Part shown: piece by piece, positions 8,020 through 16,600 of the stretch | Numbering within the stretch: position 1 is the first letter of the stretch | How the letters are laid out: every line of letters starts with the position of its first letter | NCBI GenBank assembly: GCA_964510575.1 | Contig: CAZECN010000023.1 | Location: forward strand, 1-39,065 | Length of the DNA: 39,065 bases | Origin: CALKYB01 sp964510575 | GTDB taxonomy: Bacteria; Bdellovibrionota_C; UBA2361; SZUA-149; CALKYB01 | Direction of reading: 5' to 3' | Notes under the pieces: model-generated | The model's input: the letters and a program-made list of their open reading frames with translations, nothing else | What the model was told of the DNA's origin: nothing | Database searches by the model: none | Made by a program: the position numbers and the translations under genes

Positions 8020-8574
8020 GTGAGCGAAAACTTGGAAAAGCTTTGTAAATCTCTCTTAACTGAAATCGGAGAAGATCCGGAAAGAGAAGGACTGGTTCGA
8101 ACTCCTGCGCGCTACACCAAGGCTATAAAGGAATTAACGGCTGGATACGATCAAACAGTTGAAGAAATAGTTGGCACTGCCCTTTTCGAAGAAGATATTT
8201 CAGAAATGGTTTTAGTTAAAAACATAGAATTCTATTCACTGTGTGAGCACCATATCCTACCCTTCTTTGGAAAAGCTCACGTAGCTTACATTCCAAACGG
8301 AAAAATCATAGGCCTCTCTAAAATACCTAGAATAGTAAAAATGTTTGCCAGGCGTCTTCAAGTGCAAGAGAGATTGACCGAGGACATCACAAAATCTTTA
8401 AATGACTTGCTGCAGCCCCATGGTGTTGCTTGCATGATCGAAGCTAGCCATATGTGCACAATGATGCGCGGCATTCAGGCCCAAAACAGCAAAATGGTCA
8501 CGAGCTCTATGAAAGGCCAGTTTCTTAAGTCGCCAATGACTCGAGATGAGTTCTTAAGTTTGGCTAAGGATTAA
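8020..8574 (+). CDS. folE: GTP cyclohydrolase I
   Basis: The 184-residue product converts GTP to 7,8-dihydroneopterin triphosphate, the first step of folate, queuosine and biopterin synthesis. The zinc ligands are visible as Cys75 and His78 in SLCEHHILPFFG and Cys146 in EASHMCTMMRG. The KIIGLSKIPRIV segment and the C-terminal MVTSSMKGQF region are characteristic. The start is GTG at 8020 with AGGAG about 9 bases upstream, inside the end of the PTPS gene. Its product is the substrate of the upstream enzyme, so the two encode consecutive steps. Confidence 0.96.
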   Translation: MSENLEKLCKSLLTEIGEDPEREGLVRTPARYTKAIKELTAGYDQTVEEIVGTALFEEDISEMVLVKNIEFYSLCEHHILPFFGKAHVAYIPNGKIIGLSKIPRIVKMFARRLQVQERLTEDITKSLNDLLQPHGVACMIEASHMCTMMRGIQAQNSKMVTSSMKGQFLKSPMTRDEFLSLAKD

Positions 8575-8584
8575 CTTAAAACCT

Positions 8585-9286
8585 ATGGCTAAGCTCGCGC
8601 TAATCACTGGAGCCAGTCGTGGCATTGGCAAAGCTCTAGCTAAAGGCCTTCACCAGGATGGTTGGAAGGTTATCCTAATTGCTAGAAACGAAAAAAAACT
8701 AATTTCTCTAGCTAAAAGCCTAAGCTCGAAAAGTAGTAAGAAAAAGGCTTGGGTTTACGCTGGGGACGTCTCAGATAGAAAGTTTGTAAAAGCCACGGCA
8801 AAAGAAGTTTTAGCTAAGATCGGCACCCCAGATCTCTTAATCAACGGTGCTGCGATAAATCACCATGGAACTTTAACAGTAACCCACGATCAATTTGAAG
8901 AGCAGATGGCAGTAAACGTGGCTGGAGCATTTAATTTCCTTAAAGCTATTGTTCCAGCAATGAAAAAGCGTGGCTCCGGCTATATTATTAACATTTCTTC
9001 AATAGCTGGAAAGGTGGGATTTGCAGGAAGTGGTTCTTACGTCACAACTAAGTTTGCTTTAAACGGTCTTAGCGAGTCTTTATTTCACGAACTAGTGCCA
9101 GAAGGAATCAAGGTGACTTCAATCTGCCCAAGTTGGGTTGATACAGATATGGCAGCCTACAGCGGAATTCCCGGTGACGAAATGATTCATGTCAAAGACA
9201 TTCTAAAAACAGTTCGCTACCTATTGGACCTAGGCCCAAATGCGGTTCCTAAAGAAGTTGTTATTTCCTGCGTTCCATTTGTTTAG
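8585..9286 (+). CDS. Short-chain dehydrogenase/reductase, possible pterin (sepiapterin-type) reductase
   Basis: This 233-residue classical SDR has the dinucleotide motif TGASRGIG (8-15), the structural motif as NGAA (87-90, instead of NNAG), Asn111, catalytic Ser138/139 in INISSIAG, and Tyr152-x-x-x-Lys156 in YVTTK. It reduces or oxidises a carbonyl/alcohol using NAD(P)H. It starts 10 bp after folE in the same direction. With PTPS and GTP cyclohydrolase I just upstream, a sepiapterin-reductase-like role (6-pyruvoyl-tetrahydropterin to tetrahydrobiopterin) is a reasonable inference. The sequence itself only shows a generic SDR. Confidence 0.85.
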   Translation: MAKLALITGASRGIGKALAKGLHQDGWKVILIARNEKKLISLAKSLSSKSSKKKAWVYAGDVSDRKFVKATAKEVLAKIGTPDLLINGAAINHHGTLTVTHDQFEEQMAVNVAGAFNFLKAIVPAMKKRGSGYIINISSIAGKVGFAGSGSYVTTKFALNGLSESLFHELVPEGIKVTSICPSWVDTDMAAYSGIPGDEMIHVKDILKTVRYLLDLGPNAVPKEVVISCVPFV

Positions 9287-9294
9287 ACCTGAGG

Positions 9295-9510
9295 ATGACT
9301 GACTATCGCCTTAAAGACAGCTTTGAACTCGAAGTAGACGGTGAAGTCTTCGAGGTTGAAATAGCTGAGATACCTTTTCGTGAGGGTCTGGAACTAAGAT
9401 GCACTGTCGAAGGAGAACTGATTAGGGTTTCGGACAGAGGACTAGGGCTTCATGAAGCCAAAAGACTACTAGGAATAGAAGTTAAAAGATTTTTGGACAG
9501 TGGAAGTTAA
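9295..9510 (+). CDS. Hypothetical small protein, 71 residues
   Basis: I do not recognise this protein. It starts 8 bp after the SDR stop and is probably the last gene of the pterin operon. The composition is acidic with alternating hydrophobic residues in the first half (FELEVDGEVFEVEIAEIPF), suggesting a small beta-rich fold, then LHEAKRLLGIEVKRFL, a likely helix. No signal peptide, membrane segment or metal motif is present. The GAGG ribosome site directly abuts the ATG at 9295, so initiation may depend on coupling to the upstream gene. Confidence 0.6.
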   Translation: MTDYRLKDSFELEVDGEVFEVEIAEIPFREGLELRCTVEGELIRVSDRGLGLHEAKRLLGIEVKRFLDSGS

Positions 9511-9511
9511 A

Positions 9512-9531
9512 CTGAAGAAACTAGTCTTCAG
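9512..9531. terminator. Hairpin between convergent small genes
   Basis: CTGAAGA (9512-9518) and TCTTCAG (9525-9531) form a perfect 7-bp stem with loop AACTAG, placed between the stops of the two convergent small genes. On the minus strand it is followed by TTTAACTT, so it may be a weak terminator for the 58-residue gene. Confidence 0.35.
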
Positions 9532-9697
9532 AAGGCAAGTCTAACTCTCCGCCCCTTCCAATACCTTGAGCTGAATTGACTGTTTTTTGCTCTGGACTTT
9601 TACCGGAGGTGAGAGAGTCGGCAGCTAGGGGCTCCACTTTTTCAGAGAGATAGGAGCTTCTTCTTTCAAGCTCTTTTCTTCGCTCTTCGCTGCTCAT
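9521..9697 (-). CDS. Hypothetical small charged protein, 58 residues
   Basis: A short reading frame on the minus strand runs from ATG at 9697 to TAG at 9521. It has GGAG (complement of 9705-9708) seven bases before the ATG, an excellent ribosome site. The product is very hydrophilic: a charged N-terminal helix (MSSEERRKELERR), then a Ser/Gly-rich, probably disordered tail ending ELDLPSED. No family is recognised. It lies tail-to-tail with the preceding gene, 10 bp apart. The good ribosome site and neat fit support a real gene; the length alone would not. Confidence 0.5.
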   Translation of the reverse strand: MSSEERRKELERRSSYLSEKVEPLAADSLTSGKSPEQKTVNSAQGIGRGGELDLPSED

Positions 9698-9821
9698 TTT
9701 TAAACTCCAAGATTGTTATTACTCCACAACCAACAGTCCCTTAATACATCCTAAATACTTCAAAAATCCTGTAAGTAGCTAAAAATAACGCCTTTTACAG
9801 GGTTCAAGTCTTGAGTACCTA

Positions 9822-10010
9822 GGTAGTTCTTATCGAGGCACTAAAGGGTCGAGGAGCGATTTCAGTGGTAAGTGTTCAGGTGGTTCTTATCGAGGCGCTC
9901 AAAGGCTGACGAATGAGGCGTGCTTGTGGCACGCCGCAGTGAGGACGCCTGCAGAGCAACGAAGAGAGGGGCCGCCTGAGCACTTACAACCCGAATGAGG
10001 CGCGCTTGTG
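9822..10010. repeat. Composite structured repeat element
   Basis: A 21-bp direct repeat occurs at 9822-9842 and 9879-9899 with two mismatches. Arms 9869-9884 (TAAGTGTTCAGGTGGT) and 9971-9986 (GCCGCCTGAGCACTTA) pair over 16 bp if three G-U pairs are allowed. Inside is a perfect 7-bp hairpin, GGCGTGC (9917-9923) with GCACGCC (9929-9935). CGAATGAGGCGYGCTTGTG occurs at 9910-9928 and again at 9992-10010, where the partner arm of the hairpin is missing, so a second copy appears truncated. This looks like an interspersed MITE/REP-like element or a structured RNA. Confidence 0.5.
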
Positions 10011-10058
10011 ATTGCTAACTCAAAAATAAGTAGAGCTTACCTCAAGAAAGCCCCTGTG
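10004..10058 (+). repeat. 55-bp exact repeat, left flank of gap
   Basis: These 55 bases, ending directly at the N run, are identical to 10159-10213, which begins directly after it. The duplication is most likely an assembly overlap rather than biological. Confidence 0.9.
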
Positions 10059-10158
10059 NNNNNNNNNNNNNNNNNNNNNNNNNNNNNNNNNNNNNNNNNN
10101 NNNNNNNNNNNNNNNNNNNNNNNNNNNNNNNNNNNNNNNNNNNNNNNNNNNNNNNNNN
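10059..10158. other. Assembly gap, 100 N
   Basis: Exactly 100 N separate two copies of the same 55-mer. The round number is a scaffolder placeholder, so the true distance is unknown and may be zero with one 55-mer copy. Confidence 0.98.
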
Positions 10159-10213
10159 GCTTGTGATTGCTAACTCAAAAATAAGTAGAGCTTACCTCAA
10201 GAAAGCCCCTGTG
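10159..10213 (+). repeat. 55-bp exact repeat, right flank of gap
   Basis: Identical to 10004-10058 and starting at the first base after the gap. Confidence 0.9.
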
Positions 10214-10247
10214 GCGCTTGAACAGGCCCGCTGCAAGCGGATAACAA

Positions 10248-10362
10248 GAATGAATTCACAAAAACAACAAGTGCGACGAGCATTTGACCACTCAAGCTAA
10301 CGAAATAAAAAACCTAACAACCAGTTTTCCGAAGAGCTATAAAAAGCCCTGTGAATTCATTC
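10248..10362. repeat. 13-bp inverted repeat spanning the guaA 3' end
   Basis: GAATGAATTCACA (10248-10260) is the exact reverse complement of TGTGAATTCATTC (10350-10362). The right arm covers the guaA stop codon (10357-10359). The arms enclose about 89 AT-rich bases. It could be the ends of a small inserted element or an extended RNA hairpin at the operon end. Confidence 0.55.
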
Positions 10363-11946
10363 CCATTCGATGGTAGCTGGCGGCTTAGTGGATACATCTA
10401 GGACAACCCTATTAACCCCCTCAGTTTCGTTAACGATTCTGCTAGACATTCGCCTTAGTAGATCTTCAGGGAAATAGTACCAGTCCGCTGTCATCCCATC
10501 TCTAGAGGTAATAGCACGAATGGCAAGTGTCTCTTCGTAGGTCCTGCCATCTCCCATGACTCCCACAGAAAAGACTGGAAGAAGCACGCCAAAAAACTGC
10601 CAGATATCATTGTTCAAGCCAGCTTTATGAATTTCCTCTCGAACAATTTTGTCTGCAGTTCTAAGAGTAGCAAGTCGCTCAGGTTTTAGATCCCCAAGGC
10701 AACGAACAGCTAGGCCTGGGCCAGGAAAAGGCTGCCGCATAACTAGTCGCTCCGGCACTTCTAATCTGCGGCCAATTTCTCTAACTTCGTCTTTGAAAAG
10801 TTCTCGAAGAGGCTCGATCAGCTTAAGCTTCATGTTATCAATTAAACCACCAACATTGTGATGACTTTTGATGGTTGCAGACTTCCCTACTACTGAAACA
10901 GACTCAATCACATCAGGATAAAGTGTTCCTTGAACTAGATAGTCAACATTTTGGATGGAATTAGCCTCAGCTTCAAAAACTTCAATAAAAACTCGGCCAA
11001 TGATTTTTCTTTTCTTTTCAGGGTCAGTAACCCCTGCAAGCTCACTCAAAAATTCTTTGGAGGCATCTACTTTTTTAACCTGCAAGCCCAAAGACTGCAT
11101 GTCTTCCATCACTTCTTCGGCTTCATCCGCCCTAAGCAAACCATTGTCTACAAATATACAGTAAAGCCTGTCCCCTATCGCCTCATGAACGAGTTTAGCT
11201 GCAACGGTTGAATCAACCCCTCCACTCAAGCCGCAAACGACATTCCCCTCTGGCACTTCTGCAGCAATTCTAGCTACTGTTTCTTCGATAAAGCCACTAG
11301 CATCCCAGTCTTTTTCCAGGCCTGCACATTCAAAAAGAAACTTACTGAATAGGTCTTTTCCACGAGGAGTGTGGTGAACTTCAGGGTGAAACTGCACCCC
11401 AAAAAGCTTTTTAGTCGGAGCAACAAAGCCCGCTATTGGGCAGGAGTCGGTTTTAGCAGCGACCTCCATTCCTTCTCCCAGCTCTAAAACCTTATCCCCA
11501 TGACTCATCCAAGCAGTGAAATCTTCTCCAGGTTTAAACGCCGAAAACACTCCTTCATTATTTAAAACTTTGACCTGAGCAGGTCCAAATTCTCTAATAC
11601 CATCTCCACTACTCTGACCAGACTTGGTTTCGTCGCCTGCAGCACTTCTTGCCCATCCTCCGACTTTTCCACCAAATTCATCAACCAGTAGCTGCATACC
11701 GTAGCAAACTCCTAGTATAGGCAAGCCACTTCTCAATACTTCTTGGTCAGCTCTTAAAGAATTTTCCGAGCTCACACTTGAAGGCCCGCCACTAAGAATT
11801 AATGCGCTAGGACTGGAGGCTAAAACTTTTTCAGCCTTGCTAGTTCCTGGAACGATCTCACAATAAACTCCTAGCTCTCGAACAGTTCGAGCAATTAATT
11901 GCGTGTATTGGGAGCCAAAATCTAAGATTACAAGTTGAGCTTTCAT
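10357..11946 (-). CDS. guaA: GMP synthase (glutamine-hydrolysing)
   Basis: This 529-residue enzyme converts XMP to GMP with ATP and glutamine. The N-terminal class I amidotransferase has nucleophile Cys81 in GVCYGMQLL and His187-x-Glu189 in FHPEV. The ATP-pyrophosphatase domain has the P-loop SGGVDS (241-246). The C-terminal dimerisation domain contains RQPFPGPGLAVRCLG and ends VSTKPPATIEWE, the canonical terminus. It lies 26 bp downstream of guaB on the same strand, the two last steps of guanine nucleotide synthesis in one operon. An extra Gly/Ser-rich stretch (about residues 101-117) sits within the amidotransferase domain. Confidence 0.97.
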   Translation of the reverse strand: MKAQLVILDFGSQYTQLIARTVRELGVYCEIVPGTSKAEKVLASSPSALILSGGPSSVSSENSLRADQEVLRSGLPILGVCYGMQLLVDEFGGKVGGWARSAAGDETKSGQSSGDGIREFGPAQVKVLNNEGVFSAFKPGEDFTAWMSHGDKVLELGEGMEVAAKTDSCPIAGFVAPTKKLFGVQFHPEVHHTPRGKDLFSKFLFECAGLEKDWDASGFIEETVARIAAEVPEGNVVCGLSGGVDSTVAAKLVHEAIGDRLYCIFVDNGLLRADEAEEVMEDMQSLGLQVKKVDASKEFLSELAGVTDPEKKRKIIGRVFIEVFEAEANSIQNVDYLVQGTLYPDVIESVSVVGKSATIKSHHNVGGLIDNMKLKLIEPLRELFKDEVREIGRRLEVPERLVMRQPFPGPGLAVRCLGDLKPERLATLRTADKIVREEIHKAGLNNDIWQFFGVLLPVFSVGVMGDGRTYEETLAIRAITSRDGMTADWYYFPEDLLRRMSSRIVNETEGVNRVVLDVSTKPPATIEWE

Positions 11947-11972
11947 TAGGGTAATTGAAAAGATTGAATTGT

Positions 11973-13439
11973 TTAAGGTTTGCTATAGTTTGGAGCTTCT
12001 TCAGAAATATAGACATCATGAACATGAGACTCCCCTAAGCCAGCCGAGGTCAGTCTAACAAAGCTGGTGTCTTTTTGAAGCTCTTCCACATTCTTCACTC
12101 CGCAGTAGCCCATTCCAGCTCGTAAGCCCCCAATTAACTGATAAATAGAAGAAGCTAAAGAACCTTTAAAAGGAACGCGTCCCTCAATACCCTCGGGCAC
12201 TAACTTGGATTGGTCAGCCTGGTTCCCCTGAAAATAACGATCTCCTGAACCCTGTTTCATAGCTCCTACTGAACCCATACCTCGATAAAGCTTATAGCTA
12301 CGACCTTGATAAAGGACTGTTTGACCAGGAGACTCCTCAGTTCCTGCAAACAAAGAACCGATCATCACAGCGTCTGCACCTGCAGCGAGGGCTTTAACAA
12401 TATCACCGGAAAACTTAATTCCACCGTCAGCAATAATTCTAACCTTACTGCCTTTGACTGCTTTTTTGGCATCCATAATTGCTGTCACCTGAGGAACACC
12501 AACACCAGCAATAATTCTAGTTGTACAAATTGAACCTGGGCCAATTCCAACCTTGATGCAATCAGCTCCAGCCTTCATCAAAGATTTAACACCGTCAGTC
12601 GTAGCAACGTTTCCAGCTACAAGCTGCACGTCTGGATAGGTCTTTTTTATACGAGTCACGGCATCAAGCACCCCTTTAGAGTGACCATGAGCGCTATCAA
12701 CTGTAATGATATCAACTCCACTTTCTACCAAAAGCTCTAATCTCTGATCTAGGTCAGCTGAAACCCCTACTGCTGCTCCTGCTAACAAGCGACCAAACTC
12801 ATCTTTTGAGGCACTCGGATATCTCTTAGCTTTTTCAATATCCTTGATAGTAATTAGACCTTGGAGATTTTGTTCTTGGTCCACCACTAGTAGTTTTTCA
12901 ATTCGGTGCTTATGTAAATGTGACTTGGCTTCATCTAAACTAGTGCCAGGGGGAACCGTCACCAAAGTTTCGCTGGTCATCACATCCGAAATTTTCTTCG
13001 AGAAATCCGTCTCAAATCGCAAATCACGGTTAGTGACAATCCCAACAACTTTTCCATTATCATCAGTTACAGGCAGACCTGAAATTGAAAATTCTTTCAT
13101 CATGCCCACAGCAGTGGCTATGGTTTCGCTAGGCTTTACTGTAAGCGGATCAATAATCATTCCACTCTCAGATTTTTTAACTTTTCGGACTTCGGCCGCC
13201 TGAGCTTCCGGATTCATGTTTTTATGAATAAAGCCAACCCCGCCCTCTTGAGCAATGGCGATAGCGAGTCTAGCTTCTGTCACAGTATCCATCGCAGCGC
13301 TTACGATAGGTATTCCCAACTCAATCTTCTCAGTTAATTCTGTGGATATATCGGCATCCTTAGGCAGAACCTCACTCAGTCGAGGCTCCAAAAGGACATC
13401 ATCAAAGGTCAGAGCCTGTCTGACATTATCATCAGCCAT
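11973..13439 (-). CDS. guaB: IMP dehydrogenase
   Basis: This 488-residue enzyme oxidises IMP to XMP, the rate-limiting step to GMP. The opening LTFDDVLLEPRLSEVLP, two CBS domains (about 95-205), the catalytic loop GIGPGSICTTRIIAGVG with Cys305, and the flap MGSVGAMKQGSGDRYFQG are all present. ATG at 13439 follows AGGAAGG with good spacing. It is the first gene of a guaB-guaA operon. The CBS pair commonly binds adenine nucleotides to regulate the enzyme. Confidence 0.97.
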   Translation of the reverse strand: MADDNVRQALTFDDVLLEPRLSEVLPKDADISTELTEKIELGIPIVSAAMDTVTEARLAIAIAQEGGVGFIHKNMNPEAQAAEVRKVKKSESGMIIDPLTVKPSETIATAVGMMKEFSISGLPVTDDNGKVVGIVTNRDLRFETDFSKKISDVMTSETLVTVPPGTSLDEAKSHLHKHRIEKLLVVDQEQNLQGLITIKDIEKAKRYPSASKDEFGRLLAGAAVGVSADLDQRLELLVESGVDIITVDSAHGHSKGVLDAVTRIKKTYPDVQLVAGNVATTDGVKSLMKAGADCIKVGIGPGSICTTRIIAGVGVPQVTAIMDAKKAVKGSKVRIIADGGIKFSGDIVKALAAGADAVMIGSLFAGTEESPGQTVLYQGRSYKLYRGMGSVGAMKQGSGDRYFQGNQADQSKLVPEGIEGRVPFKGSLASSIYQLIGGLRAGMGYCGVKNVEELQKDTSFVRLTSAGLGESHVHDVYISEEAPNYSKP

Positions 13440-13511
13440 GACGCCCTTCCTGAATATGGGAAACTAAGAATAAAAGGATAGTTGTATTGGAATTTGTTGC
13501 AGCCATGCGGA

Positions 13512-13540
13512 TAGCTAGCAGATTTATTATTAATGGGCAA
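13512..13540 (-). promoter_or_regulatory. Candidate promoter of guaBA
   Basis: On the minus strand TTGCCC (complement of 13535-13540) and TAGCTA (13512-13517) are 17 bp apart, about 70 bp upstream of the guaB ATG. The -10 box is a weak match. Confidence 0.35.
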
Positions 13541-13566
13541 ACCTGTCTTAAACAGAGATGGAGCCA

Positions 13567-13596
13567 AAAGCTGGCTGCTACCCAGCAGCCAGCTTT
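13567..13596 (-). terminator. Strong hairpin terminator of the thrombospondin-repeat gene
   Basis: AAAGCTGGCTGCT (13567-13579) and AGCAGCCAGCTTT (13584-13596) form a perfect 13-bp stem with a 4-base loop, starting 14 bases past the stop at 13610. On the minus strand the stem ends in TTTT, a short U-tract. It separates this gene from the downstream guaBA operon. Confidence 0.7.
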
Positions 13597-13609
13597 CTTA
13601 GGCTCTAAG

Positions 13610-16600
13610 CTACCTTAGAGGTGAGCTCATCACAAAGTCGTACCTAACTTGACCGTTCTCAATAATCTCACGAATTCTCAACACATCGCCAACTATCGAG
13701 AAATTCGACCCAGTTGCTACTTCTAGAATACCGTATTGATTTTCGCCAAAGCCAACAGCTGGATTACTACTAAACTGGACTTCTTGAGTTCCTCCACTGG
13801 CTAAATTGACCATATTCTCACCCGTAAGCCCGGAGAAAGAAGTAATGCTGAAATTGGCTAAGCTACTAGCATCGTTAGTGGATACAAGTCTCAAAAAGTT
13901 CTCCATTTGAATAAATGTATTACCCGACCCAACTTGGTTTTCGCTTCCCGGAGCCCGCAACTGAATCATGTATGCAGTTTGAACAAGGCTAGAGTCACAC
14001 TCCATTATGTATACCAAACTTTGAGCAATTGCTGCGCCAGGCGAAGAGGATTGAACTTGAACACTACCCAACTCCCCTGCAGGCAACATGGAGTTTGCAT
14101 TAAAGTTTATCTGAGACTTAGCTGGGTAACTATCAGTGGTTTGACCTACCACCGAACCCAGTGAATCTCTAAAAGTAACTGTAAAGCTCTCTGTTTGATC
14201 GGATGTGTTAATCACCTCAACCCAGTTAATTATCTGGCCACAAGAAAGATTCTCATTGGTTATTGGACCAAAAAGACTTGTTTCTTGACCTGAACGACCT
14301 TCAACGGCAAAGGCAAAGTTGTAGGAAGCCGAATCAAACCCCGGTAAGGAGTTTGAGCTATAACGAGCTACGCTCATCAAATACTCAGCTTCCGTATCTG
14401 CAGGAATTACTTCCACTAAGTATACAGCCTGCTCAACTCCACCTGATACATTTCTAATTTCATGTCCAGCCGAAACATCTCTTTCTTCGAGAGGTAATAA
14501 GCTAATACTGTCAGACTTAACAAGCTCACCATTCACACTGTAGAGATTAACAGTAAAGTCCTTTTCAGAGTCAGAGAGGTTAATCACTTCAGTCCAGTTA
14601 GGAACAACAAATCCACTGGCATTTAGGTCAAACGTATTAGAAGAAGCAGAACTAACTCCTACATTCGGATTTCTAAATTCTCTGGCGAAAGCAAACGAGA
14701 AGGAATCAAGACCACCTTCAGGACGATAGTTAGAAAGTCTACCGACAAGTCTTACATCAGGATCTGAGTCATCAAAATCCAATCTAACCAGACCATAGCT
14801 ATCGATTACTCCACTACCGTCAATATCAATAAAATTCGAACAAGAGGTTTCACCAGCATCGCAAACACCTTGAACTATGGTATTCAAATCCAAGTCTTGC
14901 TGGTCTCCTCCAGCCACTGAAACTTGAGAGCTGGTCATAGTTTCACCGAACAAGTTGTAAACGGTGTAGTTAATATCCAAAGGCTGTTCACCCTGGACAG
15001 CCATTTCCAGAAAATTCAGTTGAGAGAGAAACGTGTTCCATTTAACAAAAATTGGGCTTCTCAATCTGGACGGATCATCGAACTCTGGGCAGAAACCTGT
15101 CGGACCAAAACTAGTGAGACAATCAACTATCCCGTCGCCATTTCGGTCAGCTCCACCAGAACTAGCTACATCAAAAATTCCATCATTGTCAGAATCTAGC
15201 TCCCGATGGTCGACGATTCCGTCTCCGTCAGCATCAGGGCAAGGTACGTCCGAACCGCACTCAGCACTATCCGGCAGACCATCATTATCAGAGTCTAGGT
15301 CCTGATAGTCTGGAAAACTATCTTGGTCAGTATCAGGAATAAACAAAGGAACTCCAGTAAGCTCAGGGTCTCGTTCATCAGCAAAACCATCGCCATTGGC
15401 ATCGGGATCGAAGGTGTCGTCGATACCATCATCATCAATATCACTGCCCGATGTTCCAGGTACGCCAGGCTGACAACGGTCCAAAATCCCGTCAGGACCT
15501 ATGACATCAAGGCCTGCGGTGAAGTCTGGATCACAAATGTCTGGCACTTGGTCAAAGTCAGCATCTTCAACTGAATCAACTATACCGTTAAGATCAACGT
15601 CACCAGCTACATCCGCCTCAGTCGCATCAACAATTCCATCACCATCACTATCGAGCTGCTGGAAGTCAGGAATCCCATCGCCATTCGTGTCAACAGGATC
15701 AACCGGATTAGCGCTTGGCGTGCCTGCCTCAACGGTGTCAGGCAAGCCATCATTATCAGAGTCCAAATCTCTAAAATCAAAGATTCCTTCTCTATCTGTA
15801 TCAACTGGCCTAGCAGGTGCCACACCCGCCTCTAGTTCATCCAAAATTCTATCGTTGTCTGCATCAAGGTCAAGGTAATCTGGACCTTCGCTTCGATCAG
15901 TGTTTGGAATCAAAGCAGCTTGACCACCCTGATCCACATCGTTGACGTCTGCCAACCCATCGCCATCAGAATCACTAGGATTATCGACTAGACCATTGGC
16001 ATCAGCATCAGGGCCGGCTGATCCTTCAGTAATGTCTGGAATCCCATCGCCATCACTATCAATTGAACGAAAATTGGCTAAACCATTTTGGTCAAAGTCC
16101 TCACAAGGAAAAGCATTACACTCTTGATCATCAGAAAGACCATCGCTGTCAGAGTCTAGGTCTCGATAGTCTTCCAGGCCATCACTATCAGAGGATGGAA
16201 TTGTTGGTTGGGCTGCCCCGTTGTCTGGATTGGAGCTATCAGAAAAACCATCTCCATTGACATCCGGATCTGTTGCGTCGCTTAACCTATCTCCATCTGA
16301 GTCTGGGCCAGTTTGGCAAATATCCAAAATTCCATCAGCTGGTGCTGAGTCTGCACCTGAAACTTGGTCAATATCACAGCTATCTGGAACGCCATCGCCA
16401 TCCAAGTCCTCATAAGAATCCACAACTCCATCACCATCGGTATCCTCAGGAACCTCGGCTTCAACAGAGTCTGGAATTCCATCCCCATCACTATCTAACT
16501 CTCGAAAGTCAGCAATACCATCTCTGTCCGAGTCTATTGGAATAACCAATCTCCCACCGATAGCAGGATCAAAAGCATCAGCCAGACCATTGCCATTTAG

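Larger units (their letters stand above)
9698..10356. other. 659-bp non-coding stretch with repeats and an assembly gap
   Basis: I find no gene here. It holds two near-identical direct repeats, a structured inverted repeat, a 100-N gap flanked by the same 55-mer, and a 13-bp inverted repeat whose right arm covers the guaA stop. Each is listed separately. The GC-rich part (about 9890-10010) differs in composition from the AT-rich flanks, as expected of an interspersed repeat. Confidence 0.7.
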
